DNA of 64,000 nucleotides, from NCBI GenBank assembly GCA_013398175.1, contig VZRZ01007310.1, positions 172,782 to 236,781 of the forward strand, given 5' to 3'. The first letter of the stretch is position 1. Each line of letters begins with the position of its first letter. Below the pieces are notes generated by a model, which did no database searches, was not told where the DNA came from, and worked only from the letters and a program-made list of their open reading frames with translations. Below are positions 32,501 to 46,800 of this stretch, in pieces. Source of the DNA: Climacteris rufus. Taxonomy: Eukaryota > Chordata > Aves > Passeriformes > Climacteridae. Made by a program: the position numbers and the translations under genes.

Positions 32501-35500
32501 GAAGTGGGTGCTCAGATGAGCTATGGACTGGGTGTGTTGGATATCCCAATCTTCCCAAGTGATGTTACCTTTTTTGATGAGCCTTTGCTTGTCTCATTGT
32601 CAGTTCAATGACCAACTGATCAGCCCAAAGCATTTTGTTCACCTGGCTGGGAAGTCTACCCTGAAGGACTGGAAGAGAGCCATTCGCCTCGGAGGAATCA
32701 TGCTGAGGTACTTGACCTTGTCCAGCTTCAGAGCTTCACCCTTGCAGCTTCAGGACCCCCAGCACGCATTTTGTCTGCTTTGCAGACCCCAGGAGGTCTC
32801 TTGGAGGCATGCAGTACCTGGCCAGCAGTCTGCAGAGATCCTGTCCCCCTGGTGTGAGGGTCAGGATCCCTCATCCTGGACAGAAGTGGCCTTGCCTGGG
32901 GAGACTGGGATGGAACAGGACTGGAGCCCTGTATATGAAGCTGGGGGTGGCTTGTGTTTGTCACCTGAAAACATTGCAGGAGAGTTTTTGTGTGCAGAGT
33001 CGCCCTGGGGATCTCCCTTTCTCTTTCTGGCTGTAGCATTCCCAGGTAGCATACTCCCATTTGTCTCCAGGCTGAGATTTGTGCTGAGCGTGGTTCTCTT
33101 CCCACTCCCTGCACAGGAAGATGATGGATTCAGGGCAGATTGACTTCTACCAGCACGACAAAGTTTGCACCAACACCTGTCGAAGCACCAAGTTTGATCT
33201 CCTGATCAGCAGTGCCAGAGCTCCGGTGCCAGGGCAGCAGAGCGTGGTGCAGACTCCAACCTCAGCTGATGGTAGGAAACTAGTTACCAATGCCATGGGA
33301 ATTTCCCTATGATGCTCTTCTCCCTCCACACACACACTTTACACCTTCTTTCTGGGCACAACAGGGCAGTCCCATCATTTTGCAGGATATTGCTCTGGTT
33401 TCTGGGAAGGAAAATGTTTTCTTGTGTCTATTTGGAGAGGTCTTAGCGGCATCTGTCAGGGAGCTGTGCTCTGGAGGACTGGGAAGGCTGGAAAACAGCT
33501 GGCATCAAGCAGCTGCTTTCCAGAGAGGCAGGCTTGGGAGCCAGGAGAGGGATTGAGAGCCTTGTGGAGATCCTTGTTCTGGGATCACCACATGAACAAA
33601 CACCTGTGAGAGCTCACACAGCATTTTCCAATGTATTTTCCATTTGGGAGTCTGTTACAAAGGCATGATTTGGGCTCATACTTAGGAATTAATTTAGAGA
33701 CACTGACATCCTTTAGAACATCCATGAATAGGCTGTGATGGCTGGACATGATTTGACTGTCATTCCAACTGCAAGTTCTCAGTGTTCCTGTGCTTCAGAG
33801 CTAACCTTGCTAAGGTTAAGGGAGAAGACTACTCCCAACTGTACCACATCATTCAGCTGGGTGGGTGACATGGCAGAGTTGTCCATAGGCTAAGGAGAAT
33901 CTCCTGGAAAGCACCATGGCCACGTGGTAAAACCTTCCAGTGGCTGCACATTGGTTTAGTCCCAAATTTGATCCAGAAACTTAAAATTGATTCAGATCCA
34001 TTTCCCTTCTATAAACTAGCTTGGAACCCAACTCCATTTCTGGAGGGATGAGGGATGCAGAGCGCCCTGTGGATAATGCAAGAGGAGAAGGGTGGCTGGG
34101 CTGAGCCTTATTTATTCCCTTCTTTATTCTGATCCCTTTCTGCTCCCTTGATGCCAGGACTCCACTGTGGAAGGCACGGTGATTTTCCCTCAAAAAGCCC
34201 CAGAGCTTTTCACAGTCACAGTTCTAATGAGAAGCAGCAGTATTTGCTTTTAGCTAGTTTGGTTGAAAGAAGCCAAACACAAACCTGACCCCAAGAATGA
34301 AAGAGAGCCTGAGTAGGGCTGAGGAGAGTGGGAAGCAAAGCAGGGATTCAGGGCTGGCAAAGGGAGCTGATGTGGGCTCTCTGGCAGGAAGCATCACCCA
34401 GATTGCACTGTCGGAGGAGAGCATGGAGGAGGGGATCGAGTGGAACTCTGCTCTGACGGCTGCCGTCACTATGGCCACTGAGGAAGGCATGAAAAAGGAC
34501 ACGGATGAGATCTCAGGTAAGGTCAGGCTACTTGTTGGGTGTTTTCTTTCCCTTTGCTCTCCTGTTACATTTTGGAAACCTAAATCTTGAAAATAAGGAA
34601 AGTTTGGGCAATGACAGAGCTGATCCCCCAGCTATCGCAGTATTTCCCAGGCATCCAGGCTTCCTGCCAATGAAGCTACTCACCACTGCAGGACTTCAGC
34701 CCTGGCCTCATGGCTGATGGATGATCGTCCAGATCAGATGCTACTGGTTACAGTGAGGGACTTTTAAATTTTATTCCAAGGATGTAAAATACATCTGCCA
34801 GGCTAAAGCCAGGCTGGAACCATCAAGGAGCAGAGTCACATTTGTTCCCTGTCAACTCTCTGTGCTGTGTCTCTCTAGCCTTGCATTCCCTTGTAGTGTC
34901 AGTATGGAAGCTTAGCTAGAATTTCCTCAAATAAAGATTTTAAGCTCTGCATCTTGCAAAGATGTGACATGTTGCCTTGGAAGTCATAGACTTGCTTGAA
35001 AACCTCTTGCTGATTTGTTGCCTGAGTCCATTTTGCTTGGTTTGGGTTGGTTATTTTTTTCTCATCCTGCCCATTCCAATGGCCAAACTAGAAGTCACCT
35101 TGCAAAGTTACTGTTGTCTGAGAGGTTTAAGGTTGCCCTGTGGGAAAAATGCCAAATGTTTGTATATGTTGACTTCTTTTCCTCCTCTTTTCTGTCAGAG
35201 GACACACTGATGTTCTGGAAAGGAATAGCTGATGTGGGGCTGATGGAAGAGGTGGTGTGCAACATCCAGAAGGAGATAGAAGAAGTCCTAAGAGGTGTGC
35301 AGCAGCGGTTGGGTCAGTCTTCCTTCCAGATGACAGGTAGGTTGTGAGGAAGAAGCCTCAAAAGGGCAGCTGCAGGCAAAAGAAAATGCCAAGGGTCCAT
35401 CCCACCATGTAAAGCTGGTGAGTCAGGATGGCAAACAAGTTCCCACTCATTAGCTGAGCTGTGGGAGCACAGTCTGTGTGTGGTCTCAGCCTGCCAAGCT

Positions 35501-38247
35501 GTGAAGTGCCTTTGCTTCAAGGCACAAGGACACACCATTCCACCCTGTTCCCTGAGCAAAGTGACCCTGGCAGCTTGGTGGGACCATCAGATGACATCAG
35601 ATGTCTGCAGCTCCCAGCACCCATGGAAGCTCTCCTAAAGTCACTTGGACCAGACTTACTTAAACACTTCTCCGTGACAGTGCAGGTTTAAACAGGTCCT
35701 GCCCCCTCACTTCTCGTTCTGCCTTCACTGGTGCCAGAAAATATGTTTTTGGGGCTGAACCAAATGAGGGAAATTATGTGGGTTAAAAATAACTCCCCAC
35801 TCCTTTTTAGGGTTATATTTAACTTGGATCAGCTTCCTAATCCAGTTCAGCACATGCCCCTGTGAACACGTCGATGGCTCTTCCTGAGAGAACATCCATG
35901 TTGCCACAAACTTCATTTTACCCAGCATATATACTTTTTAAATTTTTATAATTTAACTTTGGGCTGGCGGGGCTTTGTGTCTGGGAGCTGTGAGTGATGG
36001 AAGTCAGTGGATTATAATACACATTTTGCACAGCTTTCACTGGAGCATGTTAATGATTCTGTCAGCAGGATGGGGTGATAACTTGTAGGTGGAGGGCTCA
36101 TTTGTATCTCTGTGATTGCAAATTGTGCTTTCATTTGCAGCAGTTTGGAGCTGCTTGAGTGAAACAGCTCTGTTCCATTTGCTTTATCATGTGAATGGGA
36201 TTATTTAGTCCTGGGATGTCAGAAGGATGAGGGCCTGCTCTTGTCAGTCAGCCCTTGTGAAAGAACAGAGAGAGTTTTAAAAAGCAGCAGAAATTTTTTG
36301 GTGTAATAGAAGCATCGTTTGAGTGCCTGTATCCCACATAAGACTGAATATCCCCGTGTCCTTTCCTTGCAGATGCTGCAGTCCTGAACAATGTTGCCCA
36401 CACATTTGGCTTAATGGACATAGTCAAGAAGGTTCTGGACAACAGGAAAAACCAGACAGAGCAAAGAGAGGAGCAGTTTCTTTACACACTGGCAGGTAAA
36501 GTGCCTGATAAGGGTTCACATCCTGCTGCTACTCTTGGGAATGGATGTGACTTTCCTTCCACACAACTCCAATGAATTTGGTTTAGTGTTCAGTACAGGG
36601 TGCCCCAAAACAAGTGCATCCCAATCCCTTTCTGTCCTAGGGCTTGAGTGGAATTTCCTCTCTCCCTTGCCTCACAGAGAGCAGTTGCCTGGGACATAGC
36701 CTGGGGGACAGCCCAAAGTCTGTGCCCTTTGCTCCAGCCAGGGTGCTGCGGGCATGAGTCCAATTCCCTCAGGATGAGGGATAGAACCTTCCAGCTCAGC
36801 ACTGTGCCATGGTCCTCCAAGCCATGAACAGTGTCATACTGTACCTGAGCTAATGAGCCTTTCTTTGTTTGGGGTGCTGAGCTTCTGCTTGTCTTGTGGA
36901 GCTATCGGGAAGCTGCACAGCTTCCCCTGAGCTGAAGCTACTGACTGACCTGTGATCTCCAGAGCTGCTCACTGGATGTGTCTCCCTCCTCACCGTGTCC
37001 TGTAGGATCTGTTGTTATCTGAGATGTCCTAGTCCCCTACTGCCTTGGATAAATGAGGTCACTGTGCTACTTGTAGCTCCCAGTGTTCCCACTGACAAGG
37101 GTTGAGGGGGTGTTTCATTGACCACAGTATCCTGCTTCTGTCCCCAGTGCAGGTGCTTGGCTCCTGGGGAGGTGACCAACAAAACTCAGGAAGCAATTCT
37201 GACTGCCCAGTGGGGTTTGTCCACTCTCCCCTGTAGGTAGGTTTAGCTTGGGGAGCAGAAATGGCCATCTTCTCATCAGAAGGAGTAGCCAATAGGTATG
37301 GAATGTTATATGTGCCTTATCCAGGTGCTGGCAGCTGCAACACTGACCGGGTCGGTGGGTGGCAGGAGAACCTCTCCTTTTCCTTCAGGGCCATTTAATC
37401 TCGAGGGAGAAGGCAAGATTAGGCTCACTGGGTCATTGAGTGACCTCCTGTCACAGACCTGGGAGTGATGGTTGGTTGTGGAGCCCCAGGAGCTCCTACT
37501 TACCCTGGTGTGATGTGTTGCTCAACCATTCCCTTTGCAGACCTGGAGCGGCAGCTAGAAGAGCAGAAGAAACATGCCAGGGACCAGAAGGCCAAGTCCC
37601 AAACCATCCAGAACGTGGTGCTGATGCCCGTGAGTGCTCCTAAGCCCCCCAAGAGACCCCGTCTGCAGCGCCCAGCCTCCGCCACTGTCCTCAGCCCCTC
37701 CACCCCCATGCAGCAGCCTCAGTTCACTGTCATCTCCCCCATTGCCATCACGCCCGTTGGACAACAGTTCTCAGTGGGCAACATCCCGGTGGCAACCCTC
37801 AGCCAAGGCTCCAGCCCGGTGACTGTTCATACCTTGCCATCTGGCTCCCAGTTCTTCCGATATGCCACTGTGGTGTCATCCTCCAAGACCACCTCCTCGG
37901 ACACAGTCACCCTGCACCCATCCTCCAGCCTGGCACTGCTGAGTTCAGCGGCCATGCAGGACAGTGGGGCCTTGGCCAACGTGGCAGCTGTGGTCAACCC
38001 TGTGGAACTGGTTGCCATGGACTCCAGCATCACTTCCACCATCCAAACTGTGGAGGGCACCTCGGACGATGGGCAGACAATCATAGAGATCGACCCGGCG
38101 CCGGATCCTGAGGTGGACACAGATGAGTCGGAAGGCAAAGCTGTGATCCTGGAGACAGAGCTGAGGACTGAGGAGAAAGTGGTGGAAGATGTGGAAGACC
38201 ATCAGCACCAGGTCCATAATGTGGAGATTGTGGTCTTGGAAGACTAG
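29565..38247 (+). CDS. GMEB1: GMEB1, SAND-domain DNA-binding protein
   Basis: CDS join(29565..29692, 30608..30690, 31637..31761, 32604..32707, 33117..33271, 34388..34516, 35199..35336, 36373..36495, 37541..38247); 563 aa. The start MANAEVSVPVGDVVVV lies in an exon beginning near 29532; a non-coding exon ends at 28759. The SAND domain spans about 80-165 (IAYPITCGESKAILLWKKFV, NVKCVKFNDQLISPKHF, KDWKRAIRLGGIMLRKMMDS) with the DNA-contacting KDWK motif. A coiled-coil-like middle follows (LMEEVVCNIQKEIEEVL; DLERQLEEQKKHARDQ). Then come a basic PKPPKRPRLQRP segment, a Ser/Thr/Pro-rich region and an acidic C-terminus ending VHNVEIVVLED. GMEB1 and GMEB2 bind the glucocorticoid modulatory element (ACGPy sites) and tune steroid-receptor transcription. 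All nine junctions are phase-consistent. The length equals the shorter human isoform as I recall it. Followed by YTHDF2 in the same orientation. Confidence 0.96.
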
Positions 38248-39560
38248 TGGGGAAGGCAAGCATCAGTTTGGGGAAGAGTTGGGAATTTATTTCAGGCTTT
38301 TTTGTTACGCATCTTTTCCAGCCACCCCATTTGTTTCCATTGTTATTTTCATTGTACTGTATATAATATATACATATATATATAATTTTGTTTTTTAAAA
38401 CAAAGCTGGAGAAACATGTGAGACCTGGAAAAGGCTCCCTCTCCATGGAGCACTGAACAATACCACCTGTTGCAGAGTCGAGAGACTGGATCTCTGCTGG
38501 ACAACCCAACTGGGAGGAACTGGCCACACACTTGGTGCTTCTGCTCTGGGGCTGCTTCTGCTCTGGGGCTGCCGAGGACTTTACTTGAGAGACAATAACC
38601 ATGGCTTGAGCATGGATGTGACTGTGGCTGTGGCTGTGGAAAGGGGTGATGGATTTGGGGTGGAACAGGTACCTCATTTGTATTTTTATTTTCCCCAGGG
38701 AAGGGAATTCTGTCGGATTCTTCGCTGTCACGTCAAATGGGATTTTTTAATTATTATTCTTGCTTTGGGGAGGCCGACAGTACTATGACTTTACTGTCCA
38801 TGTTCTCCTCCTCCACACAAATTGTTTTTATATCTCTATTTTTTTGTATTTGTTTGCCCTCTCCCTTCCCTTGTCCAGATTTCCCAGCTGCAAAGCCCTG
38901 GGACTTCCTCTCAGGGTCCCTGTATCCCAGTACACTCTCTTCGCATGGCACTTTTCCCCTATCCCCTTCCCTGCCTGGCCAGGCTCGGTGCTGCAAACAC
39001 CGCTTAAAGACTCCAAGATCACTTCAGCCTTTTGCATAAAGGCAAAAAATATCAACTCAAGCTCAAAGCCAGACCCTCCCCCTTGGCTGCTCAGTGCTGC
39101 AGGGACCTTTCAGGATGTACAAAGCATGTTTTGCTGTTGCTTTCCGGGAGAGCCGGATTCTGGATTGGGACAGCTTCTGTTTACACTGTGTGCTGAGGCT
39201 GCTCCGTGCTTGTTGCTACTTGTTTGGTGGTTTTATTTTTGTATTCTCTTTTCTTTTTTTTCCTATAATCTCTTGGCAGGATTAGAACTGGCACATTGCT
39301 GAAATACTGTGCACCCTGCTGTTTTCCCTCTTTACCTCTTTTTTTTCAGTGGCTGGAGATCCATTTGGGCTCTGCCACAGTGGGAAGATGGAATGAGGGA
39401 AGCTCCAGGTGCCTTTAGAGCTGTGGAGGTTTGGGAGGGTGGGAGCTGCTTGGCTGGGAATATTAAGCAAAACAGTAGCAAAGGAAACACACCTGGGGAA
39501 GTGGGGGGAGGGCAGAAAGATGTTTGGCTATTTTTTTTGCATTAAAAGGAAAAAATTCAA
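38248..39560 (+). other. GMEB1 3' UTR
   Basis: T-rich sequence after the stop with an alternating (TA)n tract at about 38360-38387 and ATTAAA at 39541-39546 as a possible poly(A) signal. The true end could be later; no better hexamer was seen before the CR1 at 39738. Confidence 0.5.
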
Positions 39561-39737
39561 CTAAACTTGAATGGTTTATTAATGGAGAGGTAAAAGGCAG
39601 CACCTCTGTCACCTTGGGGACAGCATGGGATGGGCAGGGATCCCTGTACCCCAATTGTGGTTCTCCAACCCTGGCCTTTGGGAAGTGTTTCCTGGCTTGG
39701 GGTGGAGGTGGGAACAACTGTGGGAGCCAGATCACAT

Positions 39738-40105
39738 GCTCAGGCTGGAGAAGAGAAGGCTCCCTGAAGACTCTTAGAGGCACTTCCAGTGCCTAAAGGG
39801 GTGCTAAGAGAGCTGGAGAGGGACTTGGGACAAGGGCCTGGACGGACAAGACAAGAGGGAATGGCTTCCCACTGCAAGACGGCAGGATTGTATGGGATAT
39901 TGGGAAGGTATTCTTCCCCATGAGTGTGGTGAGGCCCTGGCACAGGTTGCCCAAAGAAGCTGTGGCTGCCCCATCCCTGGAAGTGTCCAAGGCCAGGTTG
40001 GATGTGGCTTGGAGCAACCTGGCATAGTGGAAGTTGTCCCTGTCCATGGCAGGGGATGGAACAAGATGAGCTTTCAGGTCCCTTCCAACCCAAACAGCCT
40101 GGGAT
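39738..40105 (+). mobile_element. CR1 LINE 3' end, YTHDF2 upstream copy
   Basis: Forward CR1: ctggagaagagaaggctccc, ggaatggcttcccactgcaa, gtgaggccctggcacaggtt, tail cccttccaacccaaacagcc. Its 3' flank (to about 40265 or further) reappears after the CR1 at 57640-58182. Confidence 0.9.
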
Positions 40106-40479
40106 TTGGTGGTTTTAGATCAGGGATCCACCTCATTCCATGTCCAGCCCCCTTCACTCCATTCCCGTCTGGCTTGCCCCTTGCATGTAGCCCTTACCAG
40201 AAAGAGATGGGGAGGTTTTGGGGTCCCCCTTCCCCAATCCTGTCTTACAGCAGATCCTGTTAGGTCCCTGCTGGAGCTGTTCCCGTCTCTTGGTCGGGAA
40301 AGGGGGAGGATCTGGGCTCCCTCGTTGTTCTACACCGACCCAACCAGGGAGCCCCTTGACCTGGGTGGAGGTCCTGCTATGTCCCCTGGGTCCTCCACAC
40401 CCAGGAGTGCTGGGCTGGGGACGGGGGGATCTAAAGTGTGGCGGGACAGAAGGAGATTGGACTGGACCCGCAGCCAGGC

Positions 40480-40871
40480 CGCTAATTCGCCATTTTTTAC
40501 CTTCAAACCGCGGCGGGGCCGCCTGGCCCTTTAAGAGCTCTCCCACTTCCAGCCGAGGAGGGGCGTTGCTCCCCTCCATGTCCCGGTCCTCCGCCGTCCC
40601 GGCGTGCACCACGCCTCGCCTCCCCCCTCATTTCCCGCCATTGTGCCTGGGCGCGCGCGGTGCCGCGTGACCGGGCGGGGGGAGTGCGAGGCGGCGGGCC
40701 CGGGCCATAGAGACGCGCGGCCGGTGGGGGGGGGTGGTGGGATAGAGCGTCCCCCCGCCCCGCTCCGCCGGCGGCCGCCCCGAGTCCACCAGGGCCACCT
40801 CGAGCCCACCGAGCCCGGACAAAGCGCCGCCGTCTCCCGCCCCGCCCCGCCTGCAGCCCCGCCGCGGAGCC
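40480..40871 (+). promoter_or_regulatory. YTHDF2 CpG-island promoter
   Basis: CpG-dense block ending at the YTHDF2 ATG. It contains TTTCCCGCCATTGTG (40631-40645), which combines an E2F-type TTTCCCGCC with a YY1-type GCCAT core, and cgcgtgac (about 40664). No TATA box is seen. The start site was not determined. Confidence 0.6.
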
Positions 40872-43800
40872 ATGTCTGCCAGCAGTCTCCTGGAGCAGGT
40901 AGGAGCCTCTCCACCACCGCCGGGGTGGGTCCGCCGGGTGAGGCCGCGGCTGTGGGCCTAACGGGAGGTGTGACCCGGGCCGGGCCGGGCGGCGGCTGTG
41001 GCCTCACTCCCCTCCCGCCGCAGGGCCGCACTCCATTGTGCTGCGGCCGGCCCGGGCCTGTCCCCGCAGGGCTTGACCGCGCGGGACGAGTCTGTCCCTT
41101 CCCCGGGCTGGGTCTGTCCCTGCCGGGCCTGGGCTTCCCCTGCCGGGACGGGTTTGTTTAGCCATCCCGGGTCTATGCCCCGAGCTGAGCCGAGTCTGCA
41201 CCTCTGACTTACCGCTCTCCCTGTTTCTCTCCCCATGTCTCTGTCGTCGCGCCAGAGACCCAAGGGCCAAGGCAACAAAGGTGAGATCCCGGGGACCCCG
41301 GCGGGCTGGGCTGGGAGCGGAGGGATCCCGCCGCCGGGAGCTGGGGCTCTCCCCAAAACGTGCCGGGAGGCGAGCAAACCCCGCGGCTGGGCCTGGCTGC
41401 TGGGCTGGGGGAAGTTTGCAGGTGATGTTTGTGTGGTGGGGAAGTGTCTGTGTGTGCCGCGTGGTGCGTTAGAATTGCAGAAGTTCGTTACCTTCCATGG
41501 TTTGGCCTTAAATACTTTAAGCTGATAAATATGGGAGTTCATTGCATAGGTTTTTCTACCGTTGCACGTCTCTCCTCAGTGCAAAACGGCTCTGTGCACC
41601 AGAAGGATGGGTTGAACGATGATGACTTTGAGCCCTACTTGAGTCCTCAGGCCCGCCCGGTGAGTATCTACTGCAGGCAGGAGCATCAAGAGCCTGGTGG
41701 TTTCCTGCTGCTCCAAGGGAGGGGAATTTGTTCTCCTTGTATATTCGTCATCTCCACTGGTTGCATTTTGATGTTTGCCAACTGCCTTAACTTATATCCC
41801 ATTCAATACTCGCATTTCTGTAGTCAGAAAGCACTGACTGCTCTTGGATTGTGGTGGGTGAGGTAGGAAGGTTTTTAGCAACTTTTTGAGGCTGTGAGAA
41901 CTTCCTTGTTGAGCTCTTTTTTTTTTCAACGTGACTTTCTTGAAGTCACCATTTATGCCCTTTCAGTTTTACTGTTGTGCCTGTTTTGGTGTCTGGTTCT
42001 TTACACCGCAGATAATGCGTTGAGTTGCGTTGTGAAGTTGCTTCACATGAGGCTATTGTGCTTTTAGAGCATTAGATCAACCTTCTTATTTTTGCACCAA
42101 ATCAACAGATGATGCCTGTCAGGGGAATTTCTCTGTTTTTTACAAAAAAAAACCCCAAAAGCCAGAGCCTACGTGGGATAGAATGTTGAGACTTTCTGAG
42201 AACTGCAGTTACACGTTGAGCTGGAGAGTTTTGTGACCATATCCTGGATGTCAAACTTGCAGCTACTTTTCCTCTTCACTTTCTCTTAGATTAACTCCAC
42301 TGTTAACTGGGTTTTGTTTGTTTTCCTTAATGCGCTGCAGGGGAGTGACACAGAACAGATGGAGTTCAACTGATTAGATGCACAAGTGAGCACTGTAGAT
42401 AAACATCTGTAGTACCACTGGAGCAGTCAGTTCATTCTCTTGGCTTCTCTTTCCAGTTGTGATCAGTAGAAATAAGCTGTTATGTTTTCCCCTTTTTGTA
42501 TTTTTGCTTAGTTTTACTAATCAGTACATTATTTTCTTTGTGTAAATGTGATGCATGTTTTATTGGTACACAGGAACCAATGTGTCTCACTTAAATTTTC
42601 AACAAGTATTTTCTTAGTTTGTACTAAAGATCTGAGGATAAATATTCTTTGTGGTGTCAGCTGCTCATAATCTTCAGAATTCAGCCTGTCCATCAAGACA
42701 AGTCACTGCATTCAGCCCCCTAAAAAGTTTACAAGAATAAATTCAGCCTTCATAGGTTGAGAAAACATGATTAATTTCTCAAATCTTGAATAAAACCAGC
42801 TACTTTCCTAGCAGCTGTCATTTAATGTGTTTTTTTTCTATCTCATTTATCAACATCCCTAATTTCCAGCTTCCTTCTGAATGTGGATATATTTTCTACA
42901 AACTGCAATTTAAGTTTCCTAAAGACAATGTGGATTACTATAATTTTGAAGCAACACAATATTTTGCCCTATTTTGCCTGCCTGATGAAGTACTTCTATA
43001 TCTTTAATTTCTTTTGGGGTTTCTTAGGCTGGTGAAAGTATATTTTAAAAATCAGGAAGTGATTGGATGTGCGCCAGGAGGCAGAAATTGAGCAGGAGTG
43101 AGGTGAAACCACTAAGTTAGCTTGGAGTGGAACCTTTGAGTGACCATGCTGTGTTGCTGGTCTATATTCTATAAAATAGAATCCCAAACCTCCAGAGCTG
43201 GGTCTGGAGGGAGGCAGAAATACAGATATCCAGGTGTGCAGCTCTTTGCTGGAGATGGGAAAGGGAGTTAGATAGTGCTCTGAATAATTTAGTTAAATGA
43301 ATTTTGGAGTTGTTTCCTGAGCTCTCCACACACACATGAGGTAATCATGTAAAGTTTCACCGCTCCTCACTCCACACCTGATCTTTCAAGTGTGACTGTT
43401 ACTTGTCTGCTCACAGAGGTTACTGTGTATTTTAAAGTTCAGATACACAGTAAATGATTTTTCAGCCCTTTAAAAACCAAAAGCTCAACAGCAATACGAA
43501 GTCAGGTTCGCTCAGAACCCAGCTTCTGGTCTGAGGTGAAGAGGAACAGTGAATTTGAGGAAATAACTATGCAAAAAGTCTTAGTCATGGAGAGAATGAG
43601 AAGCTAGTGGAGTTTTATTTGCATGTTAATCAGCAAGTGTGTTGGTTGTGCAAGGGCAGGGGAGCAGAGCGAGATGCTGTGTTTGATAACAAAGCAGTGT
43701 TGGAGACGTTCAGGTGGAGAACCGCAGTGAGTGTGTCCCAAATCTTCTCTGAGCTGCCTGTGCTCAACTCCTGGATTGCTCTGTTCCCTCCTTACTACAC

Positions 43801-46800
43801 GTATGTAGCTGCTGATTACACCACAGGTCATAGCTTAATACACACTGCATTAAATATCTTGAAATTTGAACATAATGACATGTAGGAAAATACATTGAGG
43901 TGACAAGAGGACAGGTTTTAATATGACCGTGATGTGCTTCAGGTGCTTCCACAGGGAGGAAATGGCTCTGCCTCGGGTTTAGGGATGGGCCAGCATGTTC
44001 CTGTTCCTTTAAAGCTGAGTTTAGGAGAGAAAGTATTACTCTTTATCATTGAGGGGATTCATTTATGAAGAGATTTTGCTGGCTCAAGATGATAGGAGGT
44101 TTTAAGTTCCTTCATTTGTCTTTATAAATCAGTGACAATGTTTGTGCTTTTGGACAGATTGAGCCCTAGGTGTAGCAGAGCTGAATTCCTCAATTAGTAA
44201 AACCCTGGATGAAAGTGAGTTTTGTTATTAACTTGCTTTTTGGAGCTCTTTGTGAAAAGAAAGACCAGAGAGAGCACCTCTGTGAGTTTTCAGGAACTAC
44301 CACAGTAATCTTGTCTCTGAACACATGATGTTAAATAATTCCTATTAATTTCTGTAAAGTTGGGGCTTGGTTAGCCCCAAACCTACTGCTGTACTCTAAG
44401 TCAGTAGAAGGTGGAGTGGCAAACCAGCTATTTCTGGAGGGTGCCAGAGCCATCTTGAGAGGCTCCCTGGATTTCAGCATGGCATGAAGTCCTCTGGGAG
44501 CTGTGCTTGGCATGTGAATACATGATTCAGCAAAAAATGGAGCAGAACCTGCTGCAAGCCAAGCTTTTAACTGGGAACTGAACCTGCCTTTGATCTCATC
44601 TGCGCTGGTCTGGTGTGTCAGGGGCTGGGCAGCACAAGGCTGCTGCTCACAGGTTCAAGTTACTGAGGATAATGTCCATTAGCACAGCTGGAACCGCTCC
44701 CCAGAGGGGACTGGAGTTTGAATGGGAAATGGCAGATATTTTTCATGTAAGCACATCTTAGGGATGTCTGAGACTTCCCTAATTGTCAAATTAAGCATTT
44801 GTTTTTGTAACCTAAAGGCTGCTTGGATGTTAAAAGGGAGACCAAGGCATGGAGCTGGTTTTTTTTTTTTCCCTCTCTGGATTTGAAACCTGCTTGTATT
44901 GCTGATGTCACTGTGATGTAAAAGGCTTCTACTGATTATTCCCCATTTCCAGGTATTTTTTAGTATGTGCCCACAGCACTGGAGCAGTTTGTGTTTTGAG
45001 GAATGGGCTTTAAATCCCTGTTTGTTTGCAGTTTCTTGGAATATTGTGAACTGTGCAACTTTAAATTGTGGGAATAAAGCTGTTCTCATGGTTAGTAAGA
45101 TTAAGGAAGGCAATCAGGGACACTCGTGATTTCTGCAGTGAGCTTCCACTGGATCCTTTTCCTTCATATTCACCTTTTCTCTGCATCCTTTTCCCAAATC
45201 CTCCCTGGAACACCATAGTAAGGGCTAAGTATGTTACACGGGCAGGAAAAACTGTCGATGGGAGTAGCTACAAGCAGAAGATGGTATTTGGATGCAAGGT
45301 AAGATACTGGTTTTAAAAGCCTGAGCAGGACCTCCAGGGCTTTCCAGTATCAAGTCCCACAGTGTGCATCAGGAACACCGCACATTCCTGTCTTGGCATG
45401 GGAAGCTTTGTCTTTAACCTTTCTGAGCCTTTGTCTTTAACCTTGCTGGCAATGGAACACATTTTAGAGCCCTTGTAATGAAGGAGGTGTTCAAGGCTGA
45501 GCTTGTTTATCTGCCCAGCCCTAAGGTACTGAGAGGGGTGTGGCGTGGGAAGTCTGAACTGCCTTTGTTCCTGGTCCCTTTAAATTGGTACAACTCCTTC
45601 TAACAATTCAGTGTGTATGTTTTTGTGGTTTTCTTTCAGAATAATGCATACACTGCAATGTCTGATTCCTACTTACCAAGCTACTTCAGTCCCTCCATTG
45701 GATTCTCCTACTCCTTAGGTGAAGCAGCCTGGTCCACGGGGGGAGACCCCCCCATGCCCTACCTGACCTCATACGGACAGCTGAGCAACGGGGAGCCTCA
45801 CTTCCTCCCTGATGCCATGTTCGGGCAGCCAGGGGCCCTTGGCAGCACTCCGTTCCTCGGGCAGCATGGCTTTAACTTCTTTCCAAGTGGGATTGACTTT
45901 TCTGCTTGGGGGAATAACAGTTCTCAGGGACAATCCACTCAAAGCTCTGGCTACAGCAGCAACTACACTTATGCCCCTAGCTCACTGGGAGGGGCCATGA
46001 TCGATGGGCAGTCGGCCTTTGCCAGTGAGACTCTGAACAAGGCTCCTGGCATGAACACCATTGATCAGGGCATGGCAGCCCTCAAGCTGGGCAGCACGGA
46101 TGTGGCAAGCAGTGTCCCAAAAGTTGTCGGCTCAGCCGTGGGAAGTGGATCCATCACCAGTAATATCGTGGCGTCAAACAGTTTGCCTCCGGCAACAATT
46201 GTGCCACCAAAGCCGACCTCGTGGGCTGACATTGCCAGCAAACCCGCCAAGCAGCAGCCCAAGCTGAAGACCAAGAATGGCATTGCAGGGTCAAGTCTTC
46301 CGCCGCCTCCCATAAAACATAACATGGATATCGGAACTTGGGATAACAAAGGGCCGGTGACAAAAGCCCCATCACAGACCTTGGTTCAGAATCTTGCTCA
46401 GCAGCCAGCACAGGTGTCCCCACAGCCTGTGGGTCAGCAGATCAATAGTAGCCCACCGGTGGCCCAGGCTCCGGGTGGACAGCAGCCACAGGTGCTGCCA
46501 CCGCCGCCACCGGCCCCACTGCCTGTGCCACCAGCACAGCCCACCCGCTGGGTCGCCCCTCGGAATCGTGGCAACAGCTTTGGCCAGAATGGAGTGGATG
46601 GTAATGGAGTGGGACAGGCTCAGGCCAGTTCTGGTTCTCCTTCAGAGCCACACCCGGTCTTGGAGAAGTTGAGATCCATCAACAACTACAACCCCAAGGA
46701 TTTTGACTGGAACCCGAAGCACGGGCGGGTTTTCATCATTAAGAGTTATTCTGAGGACGATATCCACCGTTCCATTAAATACAACATCTGGTGCAGTACG

